From Erythrobacter sp. YJ-T3-07 (GTDB taxonomy: Bacteria > Pseudomonadota > Alphaproteobacteria > Sphingomonadales > Sphingomonadaceae): 64,000 nucleotides of DNA. Each line of letters begins with the position of its first letter. The stretch's first letter is position 1. Location: positions 2,507,001-2,571,000 of the forward strand of contig NZ_JAEAGP010000001.1 of NCBI RefSeq assembly GCF_015999305.1. Direction: 5' to 3'. Positions 1 through 8,445 of the stretch are shown in pieces. The translations under genes were made by a program, and so were the position numbers. Below the pieces are notes generated by a model. The model did not search any database. It was not told where the DNA came from and was given only the letters and a program-made list of their open reading frames with translations.

Positions 1-1896
1 GCCGATATTCGCCGTGCTGGGCAGCCCGGCCACATCGATGAAATCGGCCTGGATGTCGTTCCATCTGGTGTAGGACAGGTTGAGCGCCAGATCGAAGGGA
101 TCGCGCCCGGGAACTCCGTGGCGAACGCCGACCTCGAAGGTCTGCGCGTCGTCGCGATCGAACCGGCGGACGAATTCGCCCTCGATCGCGAGGCCGCCCG
201 GCCGGAAGCCCTCCTGATAGCGAAGATAGAGGCTGGTATCCGGCGCCAGTCTGGCCATCAGCGATGCCGAGGGAAGAAAGGCCGACTGGTCCCGCTTTGC
301 CGTCACCGCCGCACGCTCGATCACCAGCGCGGGAGCTACATCCTCCGCACTGCCGCCCAGTCGCACCAGCGAATAGCGCGCCCCCAGAGTGGCGATCAGA
401 TTGTCATGCAGGCGATAGGACCCCTCCGCATAGACCGTGCCTTCGGTGACGGTATTGAGCACGCCGGTGGTGGCCGCGCGCAGGGTCATCTGCTGCAGGC
501 TGCGGGTGAGCTGGGTGCGGTTGTCGACCAGGCTCAGCCCCGCGACCCACCCGAACCGGTCATCGATCGGCTGCCACAGACGCGTTTCGTGCGCGATCAT
601 CCGCGTTTCGTTGCGCTGGACGAATAACCGCTCCTGCTCCTGCTCGGTCGACGCATCGTAGCGTTCTTCCAGGGTCTGATCGGCAATTGCGGTGGACGAC
701 CGCAGACGCACCGCGCCGATGCGACCATCGATCACTATCTGGCCGTGCAGGTATTCCGCATCCGATCCTTCACGGACCCGCGCCGCGCTGTCGTAGCCGG
801 GCTGGTTGCGGGTGACGTACTGGCTGTCCTGCGCGTGGGTGGTCTGGCCCAAGCCGATGAGGTCGATCGTCCAGTCCGGTGCCAGCTGCGCGCGCAGGAT
901 GGCCCGCCCCGAAAGGATCGAGGTCCGGTTGACGTCGGTCCGGTCGAGGAACGGCTTGTCGATATAGCCCCCTTCCGTCACCCCATCGAGGGTCACACGA
1001 AGCGCAGCCTTGTCGCTCGCAAGCGGGAGGTTGGCGATCAGCCCGAGATCGGCGCTGCCGTCGCCATGTTCGGTCAGCGCCCCGCCCAGCGTTCCGCTCG
1101 CAAAGGAGCGCCCGAGTTCGGGGCTGTTGGGCACCAGCCGGATGATCCCGCCGAGCGAGCCCGCGCCGTAGAGGGTGCCCTGCGGTCCTTCCAGCACCTC
1201 CACCCGTTCAAGGTCGGAAAGCCTGAGATCAGGATCGGGCGCGTTGTAGCTCAGCCGGATATCGCCGAGATACTGCCCGACTGTCGCCTGCGTGGGACCG
1301 GTAAAGCTGGAGTCCGCGATGCCCCGGATGAACAGCTTGTTGCGTCCGCTGCCAAGATAGGTGGAGGAAACGGTGGCGACGCGCTGGGTAATCTTCTCGG
1401 TCCCGCCAACGCCGCCGAGCGCCAGTTCCTCGCCATCGAGCATCGAGACCTGTGCGGGCATTTCCTTCAGCGGCAGGTCGCGCTTGCTGGCGGTCACCAC
1501 GATCTCTGTGGGAAGCGCGACAGGCGGCGGCGCGGGACTCGGCCGCGGCCGGCGCTCGACCTTCGCACCGCGTGTCTCGCTGCGCTGGCGGGCGGTTCGT
1601 GCGGGAAGCGGATCGAGCCGCCAGGCCATTGCGCTGATACGGACCGCGCGGGCATTCGCCTGCCGCGCCAGCCGCTGCACCGCCGCCTCTGCGGACATGG
1701 TCCCGCGAATGCGCGCGACCCGCCGCGACGACAGGCTGGAACCGTTGACCACGATGCTCGACTTCGTCTGACGGGCGAGCGCGATCGCGGAATCCGCGAG
1801 CGTTCCGGCAGGCACATCGATCGCATGCTCCTGCGCGCTGGCCGGATATGCCGCGCTCGCCACCAGGGCCGCCACAAGAACCGGGTACGCGCGCAT
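1..1896 (-). CDS. TonB-dependent receptor with N-terminal STN domain (3' end outside window)
   Basis: This is an outer-membrane receptor for TonB/ExbB-energised uptake of a siderophore or other large ligand. The frame reads from ATG at 1896 and stays open to base 1, giving 632 codons, so the C-terminal part of the barrel is missing. Residues 1-22 form a signal peptide ending PASAQ. Residues 23-98 look like an STN (secretin/TonB short N-terminal) domain, which in FecA-type receptors contacts the FecR anti-sigma factor. A proline-rich linker leads to a TonB-box-like TEIVVTASKR near residue 129 and a plug domain with FIRGIAD and VLEGPQGTLYGAGSLGG. It follows fecR by two bases after the fecI-fecR pair, so it is probably the receptor of a cell-surface signalling trio. 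The ligand is unknown; iron chelate is the family default. Confidence 0.9.
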   Translation of the reverse strand, partial: MRAYPVLVAALVASAAYPASAQEHAIDVPAGTLADSAIALARQTKSSIVVNGSSLSSRRVARIRGTMSAEAAVQRLARQANARAVRISAMAWRLDPLPARTARQRSETRGAKVERRPRPSPAPPPVALPTEIVVTASKRDLPLKEMPAQVSMLDGEELALGGVGGTEKITQRVATVSSTYLGSGRNKLFIRGIADSSFTGPTQATVGQYLGDIRLSYNAPDPDLRLSDLERVEVLEGPQGTLYGAGSLGGIIRLVPNSPELGRSFASGTLGGALTEHGDGSADLGLIANLPLASDKAALRVTLDGVTEGGYIDKPFLDRTDVNRTSILSGRAILRAQLAPDWTIDLIGLGQTTHAQDSQYVTRNQPGYDSAARVREGSDAEYLHGQIVIDGRIGAVRLRSSTAIADQTLEERYDASTEQEQERLFVQRNETRMIAHETRLWQPIDDRFGWVAGLSLVDNRTQLTRSLQQMTLRAATTGVLNTVTEGTVYAEGSYRLHDNLIATLGARYSLVRLGGSAEDVAPALVIERAAVTAKRDQSAFLPSASLMARLAPDTSLYLRYQEGFRPGGLAIEGEFVRRFDRDDAQTFEVGVRHGVPGRDPFDLALNLSYTRWNDIQADFIDVAGLPSTANIG

Positions 1897-1898
1897 GA

Positions 1899-2831
1899 TC
1901 AGCGTCCGCCGATTATCCAGACATCACCGTCCTGCCGCACATCGATCCCCAGCAGGGGCCCCAGCGCCCCCGGATCGCGGCGCAGCAGATCGATCGCAAC
2001 ACTGCCCGAAATCGAGCGCGCCTCTCCCGCGTCGGCAACGCGGTAGGCAATGCCGGTCGCTCGCGAGAGGTCGCTCGCCACATCGGCCAGCGGAGCATTG
2101 CGGAAGGTCAGCCGCCCTTCCCGCCATTCGCCCACCTGATCGACCGGCACGCTCTCCATCCGGTAACTGCCCTTTGCCCGATCGAAGCTGAGCACCTGGC
2201 CCGGATCGATCCGCGCGGCGGGGCCATCCGGCTCGTAGATCACGGCGCCTTCGGCCACGCCCACCGCGACTGCGGCGTCGCGGATCGTCACCTCGAACAC
2301 GGTCCCTGCATCGACGAGCGTCGCATCGCCCACCGCGAGGCGGAAGGGATCGGCATCGTCATGGCGGATCTCGAACACGGCACGCCCGCTGTTCAGGCGT
2401 GCCTCCCGCTCGCCATCGACGACCAGTTCGCTGCCACCCGCCAGCACGACCGCGCTGCCATCGCCGAGTTCAATGGTGCGCGTCTCGCCCGCCGCTGTGC
2501 GGTAGGTCGTATCGGCATCACCGGCAGGCCACAGCCACAACGCCGCGACAAGGGCGAGACATGCGGCAAGCGCGGGCGCGAACCAGCGACGAGCCGACCT
2601 GTGTCGGCCCTCATCGATATCCTCATCCGACCAGTCGGGATCGTTTGCGGGGAGCGAGGAAAGTGCCTCGGCCCCCTCCTCCACCGCGATCATCGCCCGG
2701 TCGTAAGCCTGCGCATGCGCAGGCGAGGCTTCGAGCCATTCGGTAAACGAAGCCCAGTCGTCGAAGTCCGGCTCCGACGTGCGCACCGCCCACATCGCGG
2801 CTTCATCCAGGATTTGCTGATCAACCGCCAT
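1899..2831 (-). CDS. FecR family anti-sigma factor / signal transducer
   Basis: This 310-residue protein would relay occupancy of the outer-membrane receptor to the FecI-type sigma factor across the inner membrane. Residues about 1-60 match the DUF4880 cytoplasmic region with a WASFTEWLEASPAHAQAY-type motif. A single membrane helix (WFAPALAACLALVAALWLW) lies near residues 84-102. The FecR beta domain follows, with YRTAAGETRTIELGDGS and GRAVFEIRHD. The C-terminal STN-like region contains APLADVASDLSRATG. It sits between the sigma gene and the STN receptor in one direction, which is the standard FecI-FecR-FecA order. Start and stop are unambiguous. Confidence 0.93.
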   Translation of the reverse strand: MAVDQQILDEAAMWAVRTSEPDFDDWASFTEWLEASPAHAQAYDRAMIAVEEGAEALSSLPANDPDWSDEDIDEGRHRSARRWFAPALAACLALVAALWLWPAGDADTTYRTAAGETRTIELGDGSAVVLAGGSELVVDGEREARLNSGRAVFEIRHDDADPFRLAVGDATLVDAGTVFEVTIRDAAVAVGVAEGAVIYEPDGPAARIDPGQVLSFDRAKGSYRMESVPVDQVGEWREGRLTFRNAPLADVASDLSRATGIAYRVADAGEARSISGSVAIDLLRRDPGALGPLLGIDVRQDGDVWIIGGR

Positions 2832-2869
2832 TCACGAATGCTCCTGGCCACATGACGGAGTCGTCGCGC

Positions 2870-3400
2870 TCATACCTCATCCAGCCGCTCCCTGAGTTCG
2901 ATCAGGGCAAGATAGACCTGTCGCAAATCGCTCTCGACCGTGCTGATGCTCACGCCGAATTCCTGCGCGATCACGCGCTGGGCGATCCCGTCGATCCGGC
3001 TGCGGCGAAAGATCGCCACCGCCCGCGCAGGCAATGGCGCCAGCGCTTCCTCGACCCGTGCCGCAAGCTGCCTGCCTGCCACCACCCGTTCGGCCGAGGG
3101 ACTGTCGGATACGCCGATCGCTGCGCCGCTGTGCCCTTCGACCCAGGCCGCATCACGCTGTTCGGCCTGCCTTGCGGAGCGGTAGCGGTCGATCATCGCC
3201 GCGTTGGCCGCGCGATAGAGATAGGCGAGCGGCGCGGCGATCGGGCCGGCTTCCACCCGCGAAATTCTCACCCAGACTTCCTGCAGAATGTCCTCGGCAT
3301 CATCCCCTGCTCCGCGCGCCGCGAGAAAGCGCAGCAGCGTGTCCCGGTTTGCCAGGAAAACGGCCTCTAGTCCGTTATGAGGATCGCCGGAGTGTGCCAA
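2870..3400 (-). CDS. FecI-like ECF RNA polymerase sigma factor
   Basis: This 176-residue extracytoplasmic-function sigma factor should direct polymerase to the receptor operon when released by FecR. Region 2 is visible as DAEDILQEVWVRI and the following LAYLYRAANAAMIDRYR, about residues 30-75. Region 4 is visible as RVIAQEFGVSISTVESDL near residues 141-158. The frame opens with TTG at 3400. No ATG or GTG upstream in frame gives a better start, and no clear Shine-Dalgarno lies before it, so the start is uncertain by a few codons. It is divergent from the thiolase at 3673, and the 272-bp gap between them must hold both promoters. I could not pick out convincing -35/-10 boxes there. Confidence 0.92.
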   Translation of the reverse strand: MAHSGDPHNGLEAVFLANRDTLLRFLAARGAGDDAEDILQEVWVRISRVEAGPIAAPLAYLYRAANAAMIDRYRSARQAEQRDAAWVEGHSGAAIGVSDSPSAERVVAGRQLAARVEEALAPLPARAVAIFRRSRIDGIAQRVIAQEFGVSISTVESDLRQVYLALIELRERLDEV

Positions 3401-3672
3401 AAATCGGTGTACTCGCTTGCGTGGGCGGATGGCCGATAAGCTACCGGGAGGTAGCCGCCGCAGTCGGACTTATCGGTGGCGTCGATGCCGCAATTTGGCA
3501 GATCAGGTATGTGTATCGCCCGAGTCTGGCAATAGGCATCACGAGGCACCAACCGCGCCTCGGGTGTGAAACGGTCGATACCCGCCAGAAGCCCCTTCTC
3601 CGTGCCAAAATCCGTTTGCTGTGGACAGCTTTCATAATCAAACCTATACCAATCCCCGGAGAGGATTGGTGA

Positions 3673-4902
3673 ATGGTTACGATAATCGGCGGCTGGCAGA
3701 CCGACTTCGGGCGGAACTGGGCCCGCGAGGGGATGGAGATTGCGGACGGGTTCGCCGAAACCCTGATGCACGGGCTCGAACAAACCGGGCTTGAAGCCCA
3801 GGATATCCAGACCGGCCATGTCGGCAACTTCGTCGCCGACATGTTCGCGCAGCAGGGGCTGCTCGGCGGGTTGTTCGCGCAGGTTCATCCGGAGCTGGAC
3901 GGGCTCCCCACCTCGCGTCACGAGGCCGCTTGTGCAAGCGGATCAATGGCGATCCTGGCCGCCACTGCGGAGATCGAGGCTGGCCGCTACGACACTGCAT
4001 GCGTGCTTGGCATCGAACTGATGCGCAACGTCCCCGGTCAGCAAGCCGCCGAGAACCTCGGCGCGGCCATCTGGCAAGGCCACGAATTGCAGGATGCCGT
4101 GTTCCCCTGGCCGCGCGCGTTCAGCGACCTGTCCGAAGAATACGAGAAACGCTACGGCCTCGACTACCGCCACCTGATGCGCATCTCCGAAATCAATTTC
4201 GGCAATGGCCGCCTCAATCCGAACGCGCAGACGCGTGCCTGGCAGTTCACCGACAAGAGCTTCACCGACGATGACGAGGCGAACCCCGTGGTCGAAGGCC
4301 GCACGCGCAAGATGGATTGCGGGCAGGTGACCGATGGCGCGGCGGTGGTGTTCCTCGCCTCCGACGAATGGGCCAACGAGTGGGCGCGCAAGCGCGGCAT
4401 CGATCCGTCCTCGCTCTCCCGCATCGCAGGCTGGGGCCACCGCTCCGCCCCGATATCCTACCGCTCCAAGATCAGGGCGAGCGAGAACGCCGAATACGTC
4501 TTCCCGCAGGTCCGCCGCGCGGTGATGGATGCGCGCGAGCGGGCCGGGATCGATCTCGACGGTATCGACGCCTTCGAAACGCACGACTGCTTCGCGATGA
4601 CCGAATACATGGCGATCGACCATCTCGGCCTGACCAGACCCGGCGAGGGCTGGAAGGCGATCGAGGACGGCACGATCGAGATCGGTGGCAAGAAGCCGAT
4701 CAACCCCTCGGGCGGGCTCATCGGCCTTGGTCATCCGGTCGGCGCGACGGGCGTGCGCATGCTGCTCGACGCGCACAAGCAGGTGACGGGCACCGCAGGC
4801 GACTATCAGGTCGAAGGCGCGCGCCGGGTGCAGACGCTCAACATTGGTGGTTCGACCACCACCACCGCCAGCTTCATCGTCGAAAGCGCACAGGCGGCGT
4901 GA
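3673..4902 (+). CDS. SCP2/SCP-x type thiolase (acetyl-CoA acetyltransferase family)
   Basis: This 409-residue thiolase-fold enzyme should cleave or form a carbon-carbon bond in a CoA thioester. The nucleophilic cysteine is in EAACASGS near residue 88. A THDCFAMTEY segment near residue 308 matches the E-x-x-DCF motif of SCP2-type thiolases. LIGLGHPVGATGVRM near residue 350 carries the active-site histidine. The C-terminal CxG cysteine of classical thiolases is absent; the region reads LNIGGSTTTTASF, as in SCP-x and Ltp-type enzymes that may act as retro-aldolases. A strong GGAGAGGA ribosome site precedes the ATG. It starts a run of overlapping genes with the NTF2 protein and the CoA ligase. 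Confidence 0.88.
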   Translation: MVTIIGGWQTDFGRNWAREGMEIADGFAETLMHGLEQTGLEAQDIQTGHVGNFVADMFAQQGLLGGLFAQVHPELDGLPTSRHEAACASGSMAILAATAEIEAGRYDTACVLGIELMRNVPGQQAAENLGAAIWQGHELQDAVFPWPRAFSDLSEEYEKRYGLDYRHLMRISEINFGNGRLNPNAQTRAWQFTDKSFTDDDEANPVVEGRTRKMDCGQVTDGAAVVFLASDEWANEWARKRGIDPSSLSRIAGWGHRSAPISYRSKIRASENAEYVFPQVRRAVMDARERAGIDLDGIDAFETHDCFAMTEYMAIDHLGLTRPGEGWKAIEDGTIEIGGKKPINPSGGLIGLGHPVGATGVRMLLDAHKQVTGTAGDYQVEGARRVQTLNIGGSTTTTASFIVESAQAA

Positions 4903-4988
4903 TCGCGCGCCGCCACCTGCTTGGCGCAATCGCGCTGCTTTCGATCCCCCTGCCCGCACCCCTCTTGGCCGCAACAAGGAGCCGCCCG

Positions 4989-5414
4989 ATGTCCCGAATG
5001 GAACAGTTTCAAGCCGTTATCGACTCCTGGAAGCGCAAGGATGTGGAGGCGGTCCTGGCCGCGATGACCGACGATGTCGTCTGGCATTTCGCCGCCGCCA
5101 TCGCCCCGCCCGCGCGCGGCAAGGCCGAAGCCCGTGCCTTCATCGAGCAGTTCGGTGCCAATATCGGCGAAGTGCGCTGGCGCATTTTCCACCATAGCGA
5201 GGATGGCGACCGGCTGTTCGTCGAAGGGGTGGACGAATACACCACCAAGGACGGAATCGACATCGCCGCGCCCTATGCGGGCGTGATCGAGTTCCGCGGC
5301 GACAAGATCAGCGGCTGGCGCGACTATGTCGACCGGGGCGTGATCGACAGCCAAAAGGCAGGCAATGGCTGGTCCGACCAGGTCAAGGAGCTTGCCGGGC
5401 GGCCTGCACAATGA
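4989..5414 (+). CDS. NTF2-fold / limonene-epoxide-hydrolase-like protein
   Basis: This small alpha+beta-barrel protein of the SnoaL / limonene-1,2-epoxide hydrolase superfamily has 141 residues from the chosen ATG. That ATG has AAGGAG seven bases upstream. The frame is also open from GTG 4899, which overlaps the thiolase stop as GTGA and would add a 30-residue hydrophobic twin-arginine-like leader (ARRHLLGAIALLS). Limonene-epoxide hydrolase uses an Arg-x-Asp plus Asp triad. Here the matching positions read GVD and WRDYVD, so the arginine is missing and hydrolase activity is doubtful. It ends by overlapping the CoA-ligase start by four bases, suggesting it acts on an intermediate of the same route. 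Confidence 0.85.
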   Translation: MSRMEQFQAVIDSWKRKDVEAVLAAMTDDVVWHFAAAIAPPARGKAEARAFIEQFGANIGEVRWRIFHHSEDGDRLFVEGVDEYTTKDGIDIAAPYAGVIEFRGDKISGWRDYVDRGVIDSQKAGNGWSDQVKELAGRPAQ

Positions 5415-7219
5415 GCGCGACCGACTCCCTCGAACGGCCCGCCGACGAGAGCTGGCGGCAGGCACCGTTCCGTCACGCCGAGTTCCTGCCGGTCGATCTC
5501 GACCTGCAGGAAGATGCGGACGGGACGATCCGGCTGACCACCAGGGCCCCGTACGAACCGATCGATTCCAACCTGGCGCGCGCCTTCCTGAAGACCGCAG
5601 CGCGGCTGGGCGATGAGCCCGCGCTCGCCGAAAGGGGCGCAGATGGCGAGTGGGACTATACCAGCTTCGCCGAACTCGCCCGCGAAGTGCGCGGCGCGGC
5701 GCAGTGGATGCTCGACACGCTGCCGCGCGGCGGCGTGCTGGTGCTGATGGCCGAGAACAGCGTTGCGGTTGCCGCGCTCAGCTTCGCCGCCTTCGCGACA
5801 GGCACGATCCTGTGCCCGGTGAGCCCGGCCTACGGCATGGCGGGCGGCGACCACGCACGGCTGCGCCATGTCTTCGAGCGGGTCGGCCCCGCCGCGATCT
5901 ACTGCGATCCGCACGCGGCCTACGCCAAGGCGCTGGACGATATCGGCTGCGAGGCCACGATCATTTCCAGCGATCCGAGCATTTTCGGTGCTGGCGCGAT
6001 CGCGGTGGCCGACGTCTTCTGGACCGAGCCGACCGACGCGGTCGATGCAGCGATCGAGAGCATCGATACCGAAACCGCCGCACAATACATGATGACTTCG
6101 GGATCGACCGGTCTGCCCAAGGTGGTCCAGCAGTCGCTCACCGCGCTCGCCGCGAATACCGCGCAGGGCCTCGGCCTGATCGGCCGTGCGGCGGGGTGGG
6201 ACGATGTCATGCTCGACTGGCTGCCGTGGCACCATGCCGCCGGGGCCAGCGTGCTGCGCGCCGGCCTCACGCAGGGCGGCACGCTGCATATCGACGCGGG
6301 CAAGCCTGCGCCCGGCCTGTTCGACACGAGCATCGCCAACCTGCGCGATATTTCCGTGCCCTATTTCAACAATGTCCCGCTGGGTTACTCGATGCTGGTC
6401 GAGGCGATGGATAAGGATATTGAGCTGCGCGACACCTTCTTCGCCAAGATGCGTCTCATGCTCTACGGCGGCGCGGGCCTGCCCCAGCATATCTACGACA
6501 AGCTGCAGCGCCACGCGGTCGCCGCGACCGGCCACCGCATCCACATGACCACCGGATATGGCATGACCGAGACCGTCTCGGGCTGCTGCGCGATCCATTT
6601 CGAAACCGACAAGGTCGGCATCGGCCTCCCCGGCCCCGGAGTGGAGCTGAAGCTGGTGCCCACGGGTGACCGCTACGAGGCGCGGCTGCGCGGGCCGATG
6701 CTGATGATCGGCTATCTCGACGAGCCGGAGAAGACCGCCGCCGCCTTCGACGAAGAAGGCTATTACCGCACCGGTGACATGGTGGTGTTCCACGACCGTG
6801 ACGACCCGGCACAGGGCCTCGCCTTCGCGGGTCGCATGGCCGAAGAATTCAAGCTGTCGAACGGCACCTGGGTCTATGGCGGGCAATTGCGCGAGAAATT
6901 GCTCAAGGCGCTGAGCGACGAGGTTGCCGAGCTGGTGCTGGCGGATGACGGTCGCCCGTTCCTGGGCATGCTCGCCTGGGCGAAGCCAGGCGCGACGCTG
7001 GATGGCATCGCGGCCAAACTGGCCGAGTTCAACCAGGGCCAGCGTGGCGGTTCGGCGAAGATCCGGCGCGTGCGGCTGCTCGAAAAGCCGCCCAGCGCCA
7101 ATGATCACGAGATTTCGGACAAGGGCACGATCAACAGGCGTGCGGTGCTCGATAACCGCACGCACGCAGTCGACGCGCTGTTCGCGGACGAACCGCCGGC
7201 GGACGTGCGCCAAGTCTGA
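5411..7219 (+). CDS. Acyl-CoA synthetase, feruloyl-CoA synthetase-like
   Basis: This 602-residue ATP/AMP-forming CoA ligase would activate an aryl or other carboxylic acid. The P-loop-like A3 motif MMTSGSTGLPKVVQQS is near residue 220. The A5 segment TTGYGMTETVSG is near residue 380 and A7 YYRTGDMV near residue 453. The catalytic-lysine region EISDKGTINRRAVL near residue 573 matches the form seen in feruloyl-CoA synthetases (SDKGYINQRAVL type) rather than the PxTxSGKxxR of most fatty-acyl ligases. It overlaps the upstream NTF2 gene by four bases. The assignment to the feruloyl-type subfamily is from motif memory, so the substrate could be another aromatic or alicyclic acid. Confidence 0.87.
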   Translation: MSATDSLERPADESWRQAPFRHAEFLPVDLDLQEDADGTIRLTTRAPYEPIDSNLARAFLKTAARLGDEPALAERGADGEWDYTSFAELAREVRGAAQWMLDTLPRGGVLVLMAENSVAVAALSFAAFATGTILCPVSPAYGMAGGDHARLRHVFERVGPAAIYCDPHAAYAKALDDIGCEATIISSDPSIFGAGAIAVADVFWTEPTDAVDAAIESIDTETAAQYMMTSGSTGLPKVVQQSLTALAANTAQGLGLIGRAAGWDDVMLDWLPWHHAAGASVLRAGLTQGGTLHIDAGKPAPGLFDTSIANLRDISVPYFNNVPLGYSMLVEAMDKDIELRDTFFAKMRLMLYGGAGLPQHIYDKLQRHAVAATGHRIHMTTGYGMTETVSGCCAIHFETDKVGIGLPGPGVELKLVPTGDRYEARLRGPMLMIGYLDEPEKTAAAFDEEGYYRTGDMVVFHDRDDPAQGLAFAGRMAEEFKLSNGTWVYGGQLREKLLKALSDEVAELVLADDGRPFLGMLAWAKPGATLDGIAAKLAEFNQGQRGGSAKIRRVRLLEKPPSANDHEISDKGTINRRAVLDNRTHAVDALFADEPPADVRQV

Positions 7220-7250
7220 TCCAGTACCAATTATATCCGGGGGAAATTGA

Positions 7251-8045
7251 ATGTCAGTCTGGGCGCTGCTCGCCATCAATGCTGCAATACTCGTCGCATG
7301 TTTCGTCGGGCTCTGGCTGATCTGCCTCAAGCCCAAGGACGTTACGCCGGTCGATAGCTTCTGGGCCTTCGGCATGGTCGTGATGGCGATTTCCAGCTTC
7401 ATCTTCGCCACCGGCGATCCGCAGCGCAAGCTGCTGCTGCTGGTGCTGACGACGGTGTGGGGCGTGCGGCTGGGCAGCTACATGCTGTGGCGCTGGCGCG
7501 ATCACGGGTCCGACCGGCGCTATGTCGCGCTGCTGGGCAAGGCGCAGGAACGACGCGGCTGGTCCTTTGCGAAGGCGAGCGCGCTGCTGGTGTTCGCGAC
7601 GCAGGCCCCGCTGCTGTTCATCGTCTGCCTGCCCGCGCAGCTGGGCCAGGTCGACGGCGCACCGCCGATCGGCACGCTGGGCGTGATCGGCGCATGCGTT
7701 TGCCTGTTCGGCGTGCTGTTCGAGACCGTCGGCGACCTGCAACTGGTCCGCTTCAAGCGCGATCCGGCGAACAAGGGCCAGGTGATGGACCGTGGCCTGT
7801 GGCGCTACACGCGCCATCCCAACTATTTCGGCGATGCCTGCGCGTGGTGGGGGATCTGGCTGGTCGCGGCCGAAACCTCGACCGGTGCCTGGAGCATCAT
7901 CGGCCCGATGCTGCTGACCTGGACGCTCATGAAGTGGTCGGGCGCACCGACCATCGAAGGCAAGATGAGCCGGACGAAGCCGGGATACGCGGACTATGTC
8001 CGCCGCACCTCCGGCTTCGTACCGTGGTTCCCGAAACGGGCCTAA
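7251..8045 (+). CDS. DUF1295 membrane protein (steroid 5-alpha-reductase-like fold)
   Basis: This 264-residue integral inner-membrane protein has about six hydrophobic helices, the first near residues 5-25. The family signature RYTRHPNYFGDACAWWG near residue 182 is shared by DUF1295 proteins and 3-oxo-5-alpha-steroid 4-dehydrogenase / isoprenylcysteine methyltransferase relatives. The fold binds NADPH or SAM in characterised members, but no reaction is established for bacterial DUF1295. GGGGGAAA precedes the ATG. It lies 31 bases after the CoA ligase and is convergent with the next gene, so it is probably the last gene of the 3673-8045 transcription unit. A role in reducing an enoyl intermediate is speculative. 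Confidence 0.85.
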   Translation: MSVWALLAINAAILVACFVGLWLICLKPKDVTPVDSFWAFGMVVMAISSFIFATGDPQRKLLLLVLTTVWGVRLGSYMLWRWRDHGSDRRYVALLGKAQERRGWSFAKASALLVFATQAPLLFIVCLPAQLGQVDGAPPIGTLGVIGACVCLFGVLFETVGDLQLVRFKRDPANKGQVMDRGLWRYTRHPNYFGDACAWWGIWLVAAETSTGAWSIIGPMLLTWTLMKWSGAPTIEGKMSRTKPGYADYVRRTSGFVPWFPKRA

Positions 8046-8061
8046 CGGCCCAGCCGGGTGC

Positions 8062-8445
8062 CTAGCGCCCGAACTCGCGCAGCTTCGCGCCCGCGGCGCT
8101 GTCGAGATATTCGTCGAGCCGCTTGATCTTCCCGTTCTCGAGGCTGACGACGACACACGCATCCATCTGCCACGCCTCGCCATTGGGCAGTGTGGCGGAC
8201 AGGATGTGCTGCTGCATGAAGCCGTTGGGAATGACCTCGCGCCGCAGCACAGTGTACTTGCGGTCGGGCAGCGTCCGCACGAACCAGTTGAGCGTCTTCA
8301 CATTGTCGTCGAGCGACTGCTCACCATTGGTGTTGTGCCAGATCACCCCGTCGGGGGCGTAGCACGCGCGCATCGCTTCGGCGTCGCCGCGCTGCACGGC
8401 GTCCACGAAGTGCGCGGCGAATTCTTCGATTTCCTGGTCGGTCAT
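8062..8445 (-). CDS. NTF2-like / SnoaL-like protein
   Basis: This 127-residue protein has the NTF2-fold pattern: an N-terminal helix pair (EIEEFAAHFVDAVQRGDAEAM), then CYAPDGVIWHNTNGEQSL, and a C-terminal VSLENGKIKRLDEYLDS. No catalytic residues of a named enzyme can be assigned with confidence. The start ATG overlaps the TAA stop of the nitronate monooxygenase by one base (TAATG), so translation is probably coupled. It is the distal gene of a four-gene minus-strand set (reductase, thiolase, monooxygenase, NTF2). Relatives act as isomerases, dehydratases or hydrolases of hydrophobic intermediates. Confidence 0.85.
   Translation of the reverse strand: MTDQEIEEFAAHFVDAVQRGDAEAMRACYAPDGVIWHNTNGEQSLDDNVKTLNWFVRTLPDRKYTVLRREVIPNGFMQQHILSATLPNGEAWQMDACVVVSLENGKIKRLDEYLDSAAGAKLREFGR

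Noticed and set aside
745..2046. Plus-strand open frame of about 433 codons
   Set aside because: It is antisense to the STN-domain receptor, which reads open from 1896 to base 1.
5324..7429. Minus-strand open frame of about 701 codons
   Set aside because: It is antisense to the CoA ligase with its intact catalytic motifs.
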